Origin: Bradyrhizobium niftali
Lineage (GTDB): Bacteria > Pseudomonadota > Alphaproteobacteria > Rhizobiales > Xanthobacteraceae
Assembly (NCBI RefSeq): GCF_004571025.1
Contig: NZ_SPQT01000038.1
Coordinates: 21,242-85,241 of the forward strand
Length of the DNA stretch: 64,000 nucleotides
Direction of reading: 5' to 3'
The translations under genes were made by a program, and so were the position numbers. The notes under the pieces were generated by a model, which saw nothing but the letters and a program-made list of their open reading frames with translations, made no database searches and was not told the DNA's origin. Of this stretch, positions 33,737 to 41,640 are shown piece by piece; within the stretch, counting starts at the first letter, position 1, and every line of letters begins with the position of its first letter.

Positions 33737-35266
33737 CTAGCGGACTCCGTAGCTTGCGAATTCCTGAACGATGTTCGGATCCATCGCCTTGGCATTGGCG
33801 ATGTCCAGCGCCCCTTCCTGGGCGGAGCCGTTGCGCTGCTTGGCGAGGCCCCGTCCGTACAGCGAGGAGGTGAGGCGCGGATTGATCCTCAGGGCCGCAT
33901 CGAAATCGGCGATGGCGTTCTTCACCGCCCCCGATTTCAGATTGACCAGCCCCCGGCTGTCCAGCGCATCGACGAAGTTCGGCCGCAGCCGCAGCGCTTC
34001 GTTGCAATCCTTCAGCGCGGCCTGGAGATCGCCGACCACGGTGCGGGTCCAGCAGCGGTTGTTCAGCGCCTCGACGTCCTTCGAGTTGATCCGGAGCGTG
34101 TCGTCGAAATCCTTGATGGCGAGGTTGTAGGCACCCTTGCTGGCATAGACCTGGCCGCGCCGATACAGCGCGTTCACGTCATCAGGATTGGCCGCGATCT
34201 TGGCCGTCAGGCCCTTGATGGTGGGGTCCTCCGCCAGGGCGGCCGCGCTAGGCCCGGCGTCCGCGTTCGGCGCGGGGGCGGGATCGGCCGGTTTCACCGG
34301 CGGTGGCGGCGGAGGCAGGGCGGCCTCGACCTGCGGCTTCGGCGATGGGGCCGGTACGGGCGCGGGCGCGGGAGCCAGTGCGGCTGCCGTGTCGGCCGGC
34401 TTCGGCGGCGGAGGCGGTGATGGCGGCGCGGGTGGTGCCGGCGGCGGGTTATTGGCGACGACGGGCGGCGGAGCGGGGGGCGCGGCCGGCGGCGTTGTCG
34501 GACGTGATCCGCCGGCTCCCGGAATGAACGAGAAATCTTCGGCCAATGAAGAGGATATCCACGGCACCTGCTCGCCGCGCGAGGCGCGGGTGACGCCCAT
34601 CTTGGTGCGGTTCAGCGTCTCCTCGGCCATCAGGTCGGGGACGCGGATTTCCTTCAGCAGTTCCTGGACGAACAGGCTGTGCTCGCCGCCGGCATCCGAG
34701 ATCACCGAGGCCAGCGCCGCCGAATACATCACCAGCGTGCCGTTCGGCGCGATGACCGGGGTCAGGCCAGCCGAGAAGCTGCGGAACCGGCGCTCGAACG
34801 GGTTGCGCCTGGAGGCATCGACCAGCGCGATCTTGACGCCGGCGCCGCGGGTGTTGAGCTCGCCGAGGACGGCTTCCAGGCTGAAACCGTCGCGGCGCAC
34901 GTCGGATTCGGTCCAGATTTGCGCGTCGACCGGCAGCATGTAGCTCTGGCGCGCCGACTGGATGCCGAAACCGCTGAAGAATATCAGCGCCACCGAGCCC
35001 GGCTTGATCTTGCCGTAGAGCTTGTCGAAGGCGCGGCGCATGCCGTCGCCGGTCAGGTTCTCACCGATTTCGACCGAAAAGCCGTCGCGCTTGAGCTCGT
35101 CGGCGATGTCACGGGCGTCGTTGAGCGGCTCCTTCAGCGGGGCGTCTGCATCCGGATATTTGGCGTTGCCGATGACCAGCGCATGTCGGTCGCCGGCCGC
35201 AAGCGACGGCGCGGTCGGCACGAGCGAAACGAGCAAGGGAAGAAGGAAAAGGAAGCGAATTTTCAT
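33737..35266 (-). CDS. Caspase-fold pseudoenzyme with C-terminal TPR repeats
   Basis: From the ATG at 35266 (MKIRFLFLLPLL signal peptide) this 509-aa protein has a caspase-like domain (HALVIGNAKYPDADAPL, ESDVRRDGFSLEAVLGEL), a long Pro/Ala linker (about residues 265-355) and three to four TPRs (ALYRRGQVYASKGAYNLAIK, ALNNRCWTRTVVGDLQAALK, ALDSRGLVNLKSGAVKNAIA). The catalytic His position is Phe near 100 (IFFSGFGIQS) and the Cys position is Ser near 152 (LVDASRRNPFERR), as in its paralogue at 5407-6255. TPRs bind other proteins, so a secreted or periplasmic scaffold is the likely role. Confidence 0.85.
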   Translation of the reverse strand: MKIRFLFLLPLLVSLVPTAPSLAAGDRHALVIGNAKYPDADAPLKEPLNDARDIADELKRDGFSVEIGENLTGDGMRRAFDKLYGKIKPGSVALIFFSGFGIQSARQSYMLPVDAQIWTESDVRRDGFSLEAVLGELNTRGAGVKIALVDASRRNPFERRFRSFSAGLTPVIAPNGTLVMYSAALASVISDAGGEHSLFVQELLKEIRVPDLMAEETLNRTKMGVTRASRGEQVPWISSSLAEDFSFIPGAGGSRPTTPPAAPPAPPPVVANNPPPAPPAPPSPPPPPKPADTAAALAPAPAPVPAPSPKPQVEAALPPPPPPVKPADPAPAPNADAGPSAAALAEDPTIKGLTAKIAANPDDVNALYRRGQVYASKGAYNLAIKDFDDTLRINSKDVEALNNRCWTRTVVGDLQAALKDCNEALRLRPNFVDALDSRGLVNLKSGAVKNAIADFDAALRINPRLTSSLYGRGLAKQRNGSAQEGALDIANAKAMDPNIVQEFASYGVR

Positions 35267-35505
35267 AATCAGCGCGGTCCAGCCAAAAAGGCGCCGTTCC
35301 AGCTTGCGCCGCGGCGACCTTAACTTACGCAATGGGCATTATCAAACCGGGGAGAGGGGGCGTCAACCGCTTGGAGATTCGGCATTATCGCGACGATTGA
35401 CCGCAATGCGTGGGTGCGCCGTGCGGGGAATGAACCGGCCATCATGGTTGGGCTCGACGCGATCTGGTTGGGCATTGCAGCGGCCATGTCAGGACACCCA
35501 TGATT

Positions 35506-35546
35506 GGGGAGCCATGTTAGGGGAGCCATGTTTACGGGAGTCATGG
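35506..35546. repeat. Three short tandem units around GGGGAGCCATGTTA
   Basis: Two near-identical units (GGGGAGCCATGTTA and GGGGAGCCATGTTTA) are followed by a degenerate third (CGGGAGTCATGG). They lie just upstream of the CRP-type site. Confidence 0.6.
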
Positions 35547-35555
35547 CGCCGAAAA

Positions 35556-35571
35556 TGTGATTGGTCTCACA
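35556..35571. promoter_or_regulatory. Perfect CRP-type site (TGTGA-N6-TCACA)
   Basis: TGTGATTGGTCTCACA matches the CRP consensus at all ten half-site positions. The inverted repeat extends to AATGTGA / TCACATT. It lies 119 nt upstream of the MBL-fold hydrolase at 35690, so cAMP control of that gene is likely. Confidence 0.55.
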
Positions 35572-35689
35572 TTGCAGCGGGCCTCCACGCATCACGCGTG
35601 GCGTTTGACCTTTCCGGCGGACAATGGCTTGGTGCACTCGTGCCTCCCCGACGGTCCACTCACAAAAAAGCAAAACCAAAAGCAAGATC

Positions 35690-36496
35690 ATGGGAAACGC
35701 CTACGAAATCTACGCACTGCGCTATGCGACGATGTCGCCGCGCACCCCGCACATGAACTTCCTGGCGCCGGATCCGCATGACAGTGCGGCGCAGGACCTC
35801 GACTACTTCGTCTGGCTGATCCGCGGCGGCGGGCGCGACATCCTGGTCGACACCGGCTTCAATGCCGAGGAGGCGAGTGCGCGGGCGCGCAAGCTGACGC
35901 TCAATCCGGTCGACGCGCTGGAGCGCTTCGGTGTCGCGGCGTCGAGTATTCGCGATATCGTCGTGACGCACCTGCATTACGACCACGCCGGCAATCTCGA
36001 CCGCTTCCCGAACGCGCGCTTCCATCTCCAGGAGCGCGAGATGGCCTACGCGACCGGCCGCTGCATGTGCAACGGACTGCTGCGACATCCATTCTCGGTC
36101 GAACACGTCACGCAGATGGTGCGCCATGTCTATGGCGAGCGCGTCACCTTCTATTCCGGTGATGGCGAGATCGCGTCCGGCGTCACCGTGCACCGTGTCG
36201 GCGGCCATTCCGACGGCTTGCAGGTGGTCAAGGTCGAGACCGCGCGCGGGCCGGTGGTGCTGGCCTCCGACGCCGCGCATTACTACGCCAATCTCCAGCG
36301 CCGCAGCCCGTTCCCGATCGTCTACAATGTCGGTGACATGGCGGTTGGCTGGGAGACGATCGAGCGTCTCGCCGGCCATCCCGACAGATTCATTCCCGGC
36401 CACGATCCGATCGTGACGGAGATCTATCCGCGTGCCAGCGACAAGGTCGACGCCTGGGCGCTGCACCTGCCGCCGTCAAAGTCGTTTGCGAAATGA
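35690..36496 (+). CDS. MBL-fold metallohydrolase (lactonase-like)
   Basis: This 268-aa protein has the metallo-beta-lactamase motif HLHYDH (H94, H96, D98, H99) and the later metal ligands GGHSDG, ASDAAHYY and PGHDPI, so a two-metal site looks complete. It fits the N-acyl-homoserine-lactonase/pyridoxolactonase branch of the fold, which opens lactone rings. The start at 35690 (MGNAYEIYALRYA) is chosen because the upstream extension is low-complexity. It stands alone just before the aromatic catabolism cluster and has a CRP-type site upstream. The substrate is unknown. Confidence 0.8.
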   Translation: MGNAYEIYALRYATMSPRTPHMNFLAPDPHDSAAQDLDYFVWLIRGGGRDILVDTGFNAEEASARARKLTLNPVDALERFGVAASSIRDIVVTHLHYDHAGNLDRFPNARFHLQEREMAYATGRCMCNGLLRHPFSVEHVTQMVRHVYGERVTFYSGDGEIASGVTVHRVGGHSDGLQVVKVETARGPVVLASDAAHYYANLQRRSPFPIVYNVGDMAVGWETIERLAGHPDRFIPGHDPIVTEIYPRASDKVDAWALHLPPSKSFAK

Positions 36497-36508
36497 CGGC
36501 CTGCCGAT

Positions 36509-36616
36509 CCTCATGGTGAGGAGGCGCGTAAGCGCCGTCTCGAACCATGCAGGCCCGGCTCGCGCGTCCCGGCCTTCATCCTGCGAGACGCGCGTTCCGC
36601 GCTCTTCAGGATGAGG
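36509..36616. repeat. Palindromic repeat, CCTCATGGTGAGGAGGCGCG family
   Basis: The left side reads CCTCATGGTGAGGAGGCGCG with GTCTCGAACCATG, and the right side ends CATCCTGCGAGACGCGCG and CTTCAGGATGAGG. It lies 12 nt after the stop of the lactonase-like gene. Confidence 0.75.
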
Positions 36617-36640
36617 GTCTGGCCGCCACGCGAGGCGAGA

Positions 36641-37183
36641 CTAATACGCCTGCTTGGCATCCGCCTCTTCGCTGGTCTGGATCAGGTCGAGGCTCTGTTC
36701 GATCTTGCCGAGCAGTGCCGAGAGCTGCTTGCGCTCCTGCGCCGAGAGGCAGGCGAGGATCTCGTCCTCCCGCCGCAGCAATTGCGGGAACAGCTCTTCG
36801 TAGAGTGCGCGGCCTTTCTTCGTCAATTGCAGGCGGAATTCGCGGCGGTCGGCTTCGTTCTCGACCCGCTCGATCAGCCCCTCATGCAACAGCATGGTCA
36901 CCGCGCGGCTGATGGTGGATTTGTGCGTGCGGGTGCATTGCGAGATGTATTGCGCGCTACAGGCATCGTTGCGGAAGCCGAGCGTCGCGATCACGCGCCA
37001 GGCAGGGATGTCGAGGCCGTGACGCTCCTGATATTCGACCGCGAGCGCGGAACTCACCTCCGCCGCAAGCCGGTTGAGGCGGAACGGCACGAACTTGAAC
37101 AGGTCGAGCCGTGTTTTTGGCCGCGGCGACGCCTCGCCCGCCTCTTGTCTCTTCAGCGCCGCATCGCTGGATGTTCTCGCCAA
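36641..37183 (-). CDS. MarR-family transcriptional regulator (TTG start)
   Basis: This 180-aa protein has a MarR winged HTH (CTRTHKSTISRAVTMLLHEG, then VENEADRREFRLQLTKKGRA). No ATG lies before the core; a TTG at 37183 is preceded by GGAG at an 8-nt gap. It is divergent from the FAD monooxygenase operon, and a 20-nt dyad (37232-37251) lies between them. Known MarR proteins near homogentisate genes repress them until the aromatic substrate binds, so control of this operon is likely. Confidence 0.88.
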   Translation of the reverse strand: MARTSSDAALKRQEAGEASPRPKTRLDLFKFVPFRLNRLAAEVSSALAVEYQERHGLDIPAWRVIATLGFRNDACSAQYISQCTRTHKSTISRAVTMLLHEGLIERVENEADRREFRLQLTKKGRALYEELFPQLLRREDEILACLSAQERKQLSALLGKIEQSLDLIQTSEEADAKQAY

Positions 37184-37231
37184 GGCTTGCGCTCCGAATT
37201 CCAGTTGACGGCCGGCCGGCTCCGGTCCAAA

Positions 37232-37251
37232 ATAGTTGCACGTGAGACTAT
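37232..37251. promoter_or_regulatory. Candidate MarR operator: ATAGT-N2-CACGTG-N2-ACTAT
   Basis: ATAGTTGCACGTGAGACTAT is symmetric at 16 of 20 positions around a CACGTG centre. It lies between the divergent MarR and FAD-monooxygenase genes, 43-62 nt before the latter's ATG. The size and symmetry suit a MarR dimer. Confidence 0.55.
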
Positions 37252-37293
37252 CTAGCAGATCAGTCCCCTTTTGACCAGAGCCGAGGTTAGCGC

Positions 37294-38922
37294 ATGGCGC
37301 AGGCCAATACGCAGCAGGCCAAAACCCAGTTCGGCTATCGCCGTCACCCCGATCAGGATCGTCCCGGCCAAAATCCGGCCGAGCATCCGGTCGTGATTGT
37401 CGGCGCGGGCCCGGTCGGGCTGTCGCTCGCGATCGATCTCGCGCAGCGTGGCCAGAGCGTCGTCCTTCTGGATGATGCCGACCGCATCGGCGAAGGCTCG
37501 CGCGCGATCTGCTTCTCGAAACGCTCGCTGGAATATTGGGACCGGCTCGGCGTCGGCGACCGCATGGTCGAGAAGGGCGTGGTGTGGAGCGTCGGCCGCA
37601 TTTTCCACGGCGAATCCCAGCTCTACCAGTTCAACCTGCTGCCGGAAGACGGTCACAAGCGGCCGGCCTTCATCAACCTCCAGCAATATTACGCCGAGGC
37701 CTATCTGGTCGATCGCATCAGCGATTTGCCTGAGGTCGACCTGCGCTGGCGCAACAAGGTGACGGCGCTCGAACAGCGCAACGATTCCGTCGCGTTGACG
37801 ATCGAGACGCCGGAGGGCGCCTACCGCCTGCACGCGCAATATGTCGTCGCCTGCGACGGCGCGCGGTCGTCGCTGCGGCAGATGGTTGGCGCCGAGTTCG
37901 CCGGCCAGGTTTTCGAGGACCAGTTCCTGATCGCCGACGTCAAGATGACAGCGGAATTCCCGACCGAGCGCTGGTTCTGGTTCGATCCGCCGTTTCATGC
38001 CGGCCGCTCGGCGCTGCTGCACCGGCAGCCTGACGACGTCTGGCGCATCGACCTTCAGCTCAATCGCTACGCCGATCCTGTTGTCGAGAAGAAGCCGGAA
38101 AACGTGCGGCCGCGGATTGCGCGCATGCTGGGCCACGACAAGTTCGAATTCGAATGGATCTCGCTCTACAAATTCCAGTGCCGGCGGATGGACCGCTTCA
38201 TCCATGGCCGTGTGGTCTTTGCCGGCGACTCCGCGCATCAGGTCTCGCCCTTCGGTGCGCGTGGCGCGAACTCGGGTCTGGAGGACGCGGAGAATCTGTC
38301 CTGGAAGCTCGATCGCGTGCTGCGCGGCAAATCGCCCGCGAGCCTGCTGGAGAGCTACCACGTCGAACGCAGCCTGGCGGCCGACGAGAACATCCGCGAA
38401 TCCACCCGTTCGACCGATTTCATGGCGCCGAACTCGCATCAGGAGACGCGGCTGCGCAAGGCGGTGCTGTCGCTCGCCAAGGAGACCGAGTTCGGCAAGC
38501 GCATGGTCAATGGCGGCCGGCTCTCGGTGCCGTGCAGCTATGATACGTCGCTGTCGTCGCCCGATGCGGATGCCTGGCGCGGCGGACCGTCCCCCGGTTG
38601 TTCCATGCCCGATGCGCCCGTCTCGTCGCGTGAGGGCGAGCAGGTCTATCTGACGGACGCATTCCGCAAGGGTGGAACGGACTTCGCCTTGCTGTCGTTC
38701 AGCAATGGCGCGCAGGTCGGCGCGCCCGAAGGCGTGAAGGATATCCGCATCGGCGGCGAGGGCGGACTTGCCGATCCCTTGGGCCTCGTCGCAAAGCGCT
38801 ACGACGCCGAGGCGGGTGCTGCCTATCTGCTCAGGCCCGATGGCTACGTTGCCGCGCGCTTCCGTCATCCGACGCGTGAAGCGATTGCGGCTGCGTTGTC
38901 GCGGGCCCAAGGGTTGAATTGA
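37294..38922 (+). CDS. FAD-dependent aromatic hydroxylase (MhpA/PheA-TfdB type)
   Basis: This 542-aa flavin monooxygenase has the N-terminal FAD motif (VVIVGAGPVGLSLA near residue 33), the CDGARS motif near 189, and the second FAD motif (VVFAGDSAHQVSPFGARGAN near 308). Family members add a hydroxyl to aromatic acids or phenols with NAD(P)H. It is the first gene of an operon running through DUF2783, an MBL-fold protein, hmgA and fahA. Its place suggests it feeds a hydroxylated aromatic into the homogentisate route, but the substrate cannot be read from sequence. Confidence 0.85.
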   Translation: MAQANTQQAKTQFGYRRHPDQDRPGQNPAEHPVVIVGAGPVGLSLAIDLAQRGQSVVLLDDADRIGEGSRAICFSKRSLEYWDRLGVGDRMVEKGVVWSVGRIFHGESQLYQFNLLPEDGHKRPAFINLQQYYAEAYLVDRISDLPEVDLRWRNKVTALEQRNDSVALTIETPEGAYRLHAQYVVACDGARSSLRQMVGAEFAGQVFEDQFLIADVKMTAEFPTERWFWFDPPFHAGRSALLHRQPDDVWRIDLQLNRYADPVVEKKPENVRPRIARMLGHDKFEFEWISLYKFQCRRMDRFIHGRVVFAGDSAHQVSPFGARGANSGLEDAENLSWKLDRVLRGKSPASLLESYHVERSLAADENIRESTRSTDFMAPNSHQETRLRKAVLSLAKETEFGKRMVNGGRLSVPCSYDTSLSSPDADAWRGGPSPGCSMPDAPVSSREGEQVYLTDAFRKGGTDFALLSFSNGAQVGAPEGVKDIRIGGEGGLADPLGLVAKRYDAEAGAAYLLRPDGYVAARFRHPTREAIAAALSRAQGLN

Positions 38923-38944
38923 AAGGCTTGAATTGAGGATTCGC

Positions 38945-39169
38945 ATGCCGCTTTCCACCAGCTCCAACTTCGCGCGGCCTGACGATGCCTTTCGCGCCAT
39001 CGTCGAAGCGCATCGCGGCTTCACCGACGAGCAGAGCGCCGATTTCGACGCCGCGCTGGTGCTGATCCTCGCCAACCATATCGGTGACATCGACGTGCTG
39101 CGGGAGGCGATCGGGCTCGCGAAGCGCCGGATGATCGACGGCCAGCAGCAGCAACAGCAACAACAATAA
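38945..39169 (+). CDS. DUF2783 protein with a C-terminal poly-Gln tail
   Basis: A small protein of 74 aa from the ATG at 38945, with GAGGA just upstream. The core (DDAFRAIVEAHRGFTDEQSA, then LILANHIGDIDVLREAIGLA) matches the DUF2783 family often found next to aromatic hydroxylases. It ends in a run of eight Gln encoded by mixed CAG and CAA codons right before the stop. The function is unknown; it may assist the hydroxylase upstream or the MBL-fold protein downstream. Confidence 0.75.
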   Translation: MPLSTSSNFARPDDAFRAIVEAHRGFTDEQSADFDAALVLILANHIGDIDVLREAIGLAKRRMIDGQQQQQQQQ

Positions 39170-39193
39170 CCCTGTGACCTGAGGACGAATTTG

Positions 39194-40150
39194 ATGGCGA
39201 AGAACTTCGCATCCACCGGCGATCTCGCCGAGAAGAAGATCACCTTCTCGGAGATCGGCACCGATCTCTATGCCTTCACCGCCGAGGGCGATCCGAACAC
39301 GGCCGTGATCGTCGGTGACGACGGCTGCCTGGTGTTCGACGCGCAGGCAACGCCGGCGATGGCGGGCAAGGTCATCGAGCGGGTCCGCACCGTCACCGAC
39401 AAGCCGATCAAATATGTCGTGCTGTCGCATTATCACGCCGTGCGCGTGCTGGGGGCCTCCGCCTACAAGGCGCAAGGCATCGTGGCCTCGCAGGAGACCT
39501 ATCGCCTCATCGAGGAGCGCGGCCAGCAGGATTGGGATTCCGAATACGGCCGCTTCCCGCGCCTGTTCCAGGATGCGCAGAGCATTCCCGGCCTGACCTG
39601 GCCGACGCTGACCTTCGAGGGCGAGATGTCGATCTATCTCGGCAAGCGCGAGGTTCGCCTGATGCAGTTAGGGGCCGGCCATACCTCGGGCGACATCGTC
39701 GCCTGGGTGCCGGATGCGGAAGTGATGTTCTCCGGCGACCTCATCGAATATCACTCGGCCTGCTATTGCGGCGATGCGCATTTGCGCGAATGGCCGCTGA
39801 CGCTGAACGAGATCCGCAACTTCAATCCCAAGGCGATCGCGCCGGGCCGCGGTGACGCGCTGAAGGGGACCGCCACCGTGCGCGAAGCCATCGCGATGAC
39901 GCGCGACTTCGTCACCTCGCTCTATGGCGCCGCCGAAATCTCGGTCGCCAGGGGGCGCACGCTGAAGGAATCGATGGCAGCGACGCGCGAGGTGATGGAT
40001 CCGAAATTTTCGAGCTTCGCCATCTACGAGCACTGCCTGCCGTTCAACGTGTCGCGCGCCTATGACGAAGCGTCGGGGATCGACGATCCCGTGATCTGGA
40101 CCGACAAGCGCGACCAGGAGATGTGGGCCGCCCTGCAAGGAGGAGGATAA
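39194..40150 (+). CDS. MBL-fold protein with an altered metal motif
   Basis: This 318-aa MBL-fold protein starts at ATG 39194 with GAGGA 8 nt upstream. Where the family has HxHxDH it has HYHAVR (H79 and H81 kept, V83 and R84 in place of Asp and His), while later ligands (AGHTSGD and FSGDLIEY) remain. So one metal may bind but not two. It lies just before hmgA in the operon, with two nt between its stop and the hmgA start. Enzymatic activity is uncertain; related proteins occur in aromatic catabolic operons. Confidence 0.8.
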   Translation: MAKNFASTGDLAEKKITFSEIGTDLYAFTAEGDPNTAVIVGDDGCLVFDAQATPAMAGKVIERVRTVTDKPIKYVVLSHYHAVRVLGASAYKAQGIVASQETYRLIEERGQQDWDSEYGRFPRLFQDAQSIPGLTWPTLTFEGEMSIYLGKREVRLMQLGAGHTSGDIVAWVPDAEVMFSGDLIEYHSACYCGDAHLREWPLTLNEIRNFNPKAIAPGRGDALKGTATVREAIAMTRDFVTSLYGAAEISVARGRTLKESMAATREVMDPKFSSFAIYEHCLPFNVSRAYDEASGIDDPVIWTDKRDQEMWAALQGGG

Positions 40151-40152
40151 TC

Positions 40153-41499
40153 ATGAACATCAATACCTCGCCCGATCAGATCATCCGCAGCTCGGCCCAG
40201 GTCACGCCGGGCTACATGTCCGGCTTCGGCAACAGCTTTGAGACCGAGGCACTGCCGGGCGCGCTGCCGATCGGGCGCAACTCGCCGCAGCGCTGCGCCT
40301 ACGGGCTCTATGCCGAGCAGCTTTCCGGCTCGCCCTTCACCGCGCCGCGCGGCACCAATGAGCGCTCCTGGCTCTACCGCATCCGCCCCTCGGTGAAGCA
40401 CTCCGGCCGTTTCGAGAAGGCCGACGCCGGCCTGTGGCGCTCGGCGCCCTGCCACGAGAACGATTTGCCGATCGCGCAGCTGCGCTGGGACCCGGCGCCG
40501 ATCCCGAAGGAGGACATGACCTTCCTTCAGGGCGTGCAGACCATGACGACCGCCGGCGACGTCAATACGCAGGCCGGCATGGCCGCGCATGTCTACCTCA
40601 TCACCAGCTCGATGGTGGACCAGCATTTCTACAATGCCGACGGCGAGCTGATGTTCGTGCTTCAGCAGGGCAATCTGCGCCTCGTCACCGAGTTCGGCCG
40701 CATCGACGCCGAGCCCGGCGAGATCGTGGTGATCCCGCGCGGCGTCAAATTCCGCGTCGAGATTCCGAACGGGCCGGCGCGCGGTTATCTCTGCGAAAAC
40801 TACGGCGGCGCCTTCACGCTGCCGGAGCGCGGCCCGATCGGCGCCAATTGCCTCGCCAATGCGCGCGACTTCCTCACCCCGGTGGCGCATTACGAGGACA
40901 AGGACACGCCGACCGAGCTCTACGTGAAATGGGGCGGCGCGTTGTTCAAGACGCAGCTGCCCCATTCGCCGATCGACGTCGTCGCCTGGCACGGCAATTA
41001 CGCGCCGTACAAATACGATCTGCGCACCTTCTCTCCCGTCGGCGCGATCGGCTTCGACCATCCCGATCCGTCGATCTTCACGGTGCTGACCTCGCCGTCG
41101 GAGACCGCGGGCACCGCGAACATCGATTTCGTGATTTTCCCGGAGCGCTGGATGGTCGCCGACAACACCTTCCGGCCGCCCTGGTACCACATGAATATCA
41201 TGAGCGAGTTCATGGGCCTGATCTACGGCGTGTACGATGCCAAGCCGCAAGGCTTCGTCCCCGGCGGCATCAGCCTGCACAATTGCATGCTGCCGCACGG
41301 CCCCGACCGCGACGCGTTCGAGCATGCCAGCAATGGCGAATTGAAGCCGGTGAAGCTGACCGGCACCATGGCCTTCATGTTCGAGACCCGCTACCCGCAG
41401 CGCGTCACCGCGCATGCTGCGAATTCGTCGACGCTTCAGGACGATTACGCGGATTGCTGGAAGGGCCTGGAGAAGCGGTTCGATCCGAACAAGCCGTAG
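40153..41499 (+). CDS. hmgA: Homogentisate 1,2-dioxygenase
   Basis: This 448-aa iron enzyme opens the ring of homogentisate to maleylacetoacetate, a step in tyrosine and phenylalanine breakdown. The iron ligands match the human enzyme pattern: His and Glu in PPWYHMNIMSEFMGLI, and His in LPHGPDRDAFEHAS. The N-terminus YMSGFGNSFETEALPGALP is typical. The ATG at 40153 has GGAGGAGGA upstream. It is followed by a palindromic repeat and then fahA in the same operon. Confidence 0.97.
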   Translation: MNINTSPDQIIRSSAQVTPGYMSGFGNSFETEALPGALPIGRNSPQRCAYGLYAEQLSGSPFTAPRGTNERSWLYRIRPSVKHSGRFEKADAGLWRSAPCHENDLPIAQLRWDPAPIPKEDMTFLQGVQTMTTAGDVNTQAGMAAHVYLITSSMVDQHFYNADGELMFVLQQGNLRLVTEFGRIDAEPGEIVVIPRGVKFRVEIPNGPARGYLCENYGGAFTLPERGPIGANCLANARDFLTPVAHYEDKDTPTELYVKWGGALFKTQLPHSPIDVVAWHGNYAPYKYDLRTFSPVGAIGFDHPDPSIFTVLTSPSETAGTANIDFVIFPERWMVADNTFRPPWYHMNIMSEFMGLIYGVYDAKPQGFVPGGISLHNCMLPHGPDRDAFEHASNGELKPVKLTGTMAFMFETRYPQRVTAHAANSSTLQDDYADCWKGLEKRFDPNKP

Positions 41500-41505
41500 T
41501 GACTT

Positions 41506-41603
41506 CGTCATTCCGGGATGCGCCGAAGGCGCAGGCCCGGAATCCATACTCACGATCGTGGTTATGGATTCCGGGCTCGCGCTCCGCGCGCCCCGGAATG
41601 ACG
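41506..41603. repeat. Palindromic repeat, CGTCATTCCGGGATGCGCCG family, between hmgA and fahA
   Basis: The arms CGTCATTCCGGGATGCGCCG and GCGCGCCCCGGAATGACG bracket an inner pair (CGGAATCCATA / TATGGATTCCG). It begins 6 nt after the hmgA stop and sits inside the operon, where it could affect message stability. Confidence 0.85.
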
Positions 41604-41640
41604 GCGGAGAAACCGTCTCAAAACATCCGGCAGGAAACCA

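Larger units (their letters stand above)
35267..35689. other. 423-nt intergenic region between divergent genes
   Basis: No convincing gene lies here; a minus-strand frame covering it has no start signal and no family. Visible signals are a short tandem repeat (35506-35546) and a perfect CRP-type site (35556-35571). Confidence 0.55.

Noticed and set aside
35320..35691. Minus-strand frame of 123 codons in the gap before the lactonase-like gene
   Set aside because: No ribosome-binding site, no family, Cys- and Met-rich composition unlike neighbours, and it spans the CRP site and tandem repeat.
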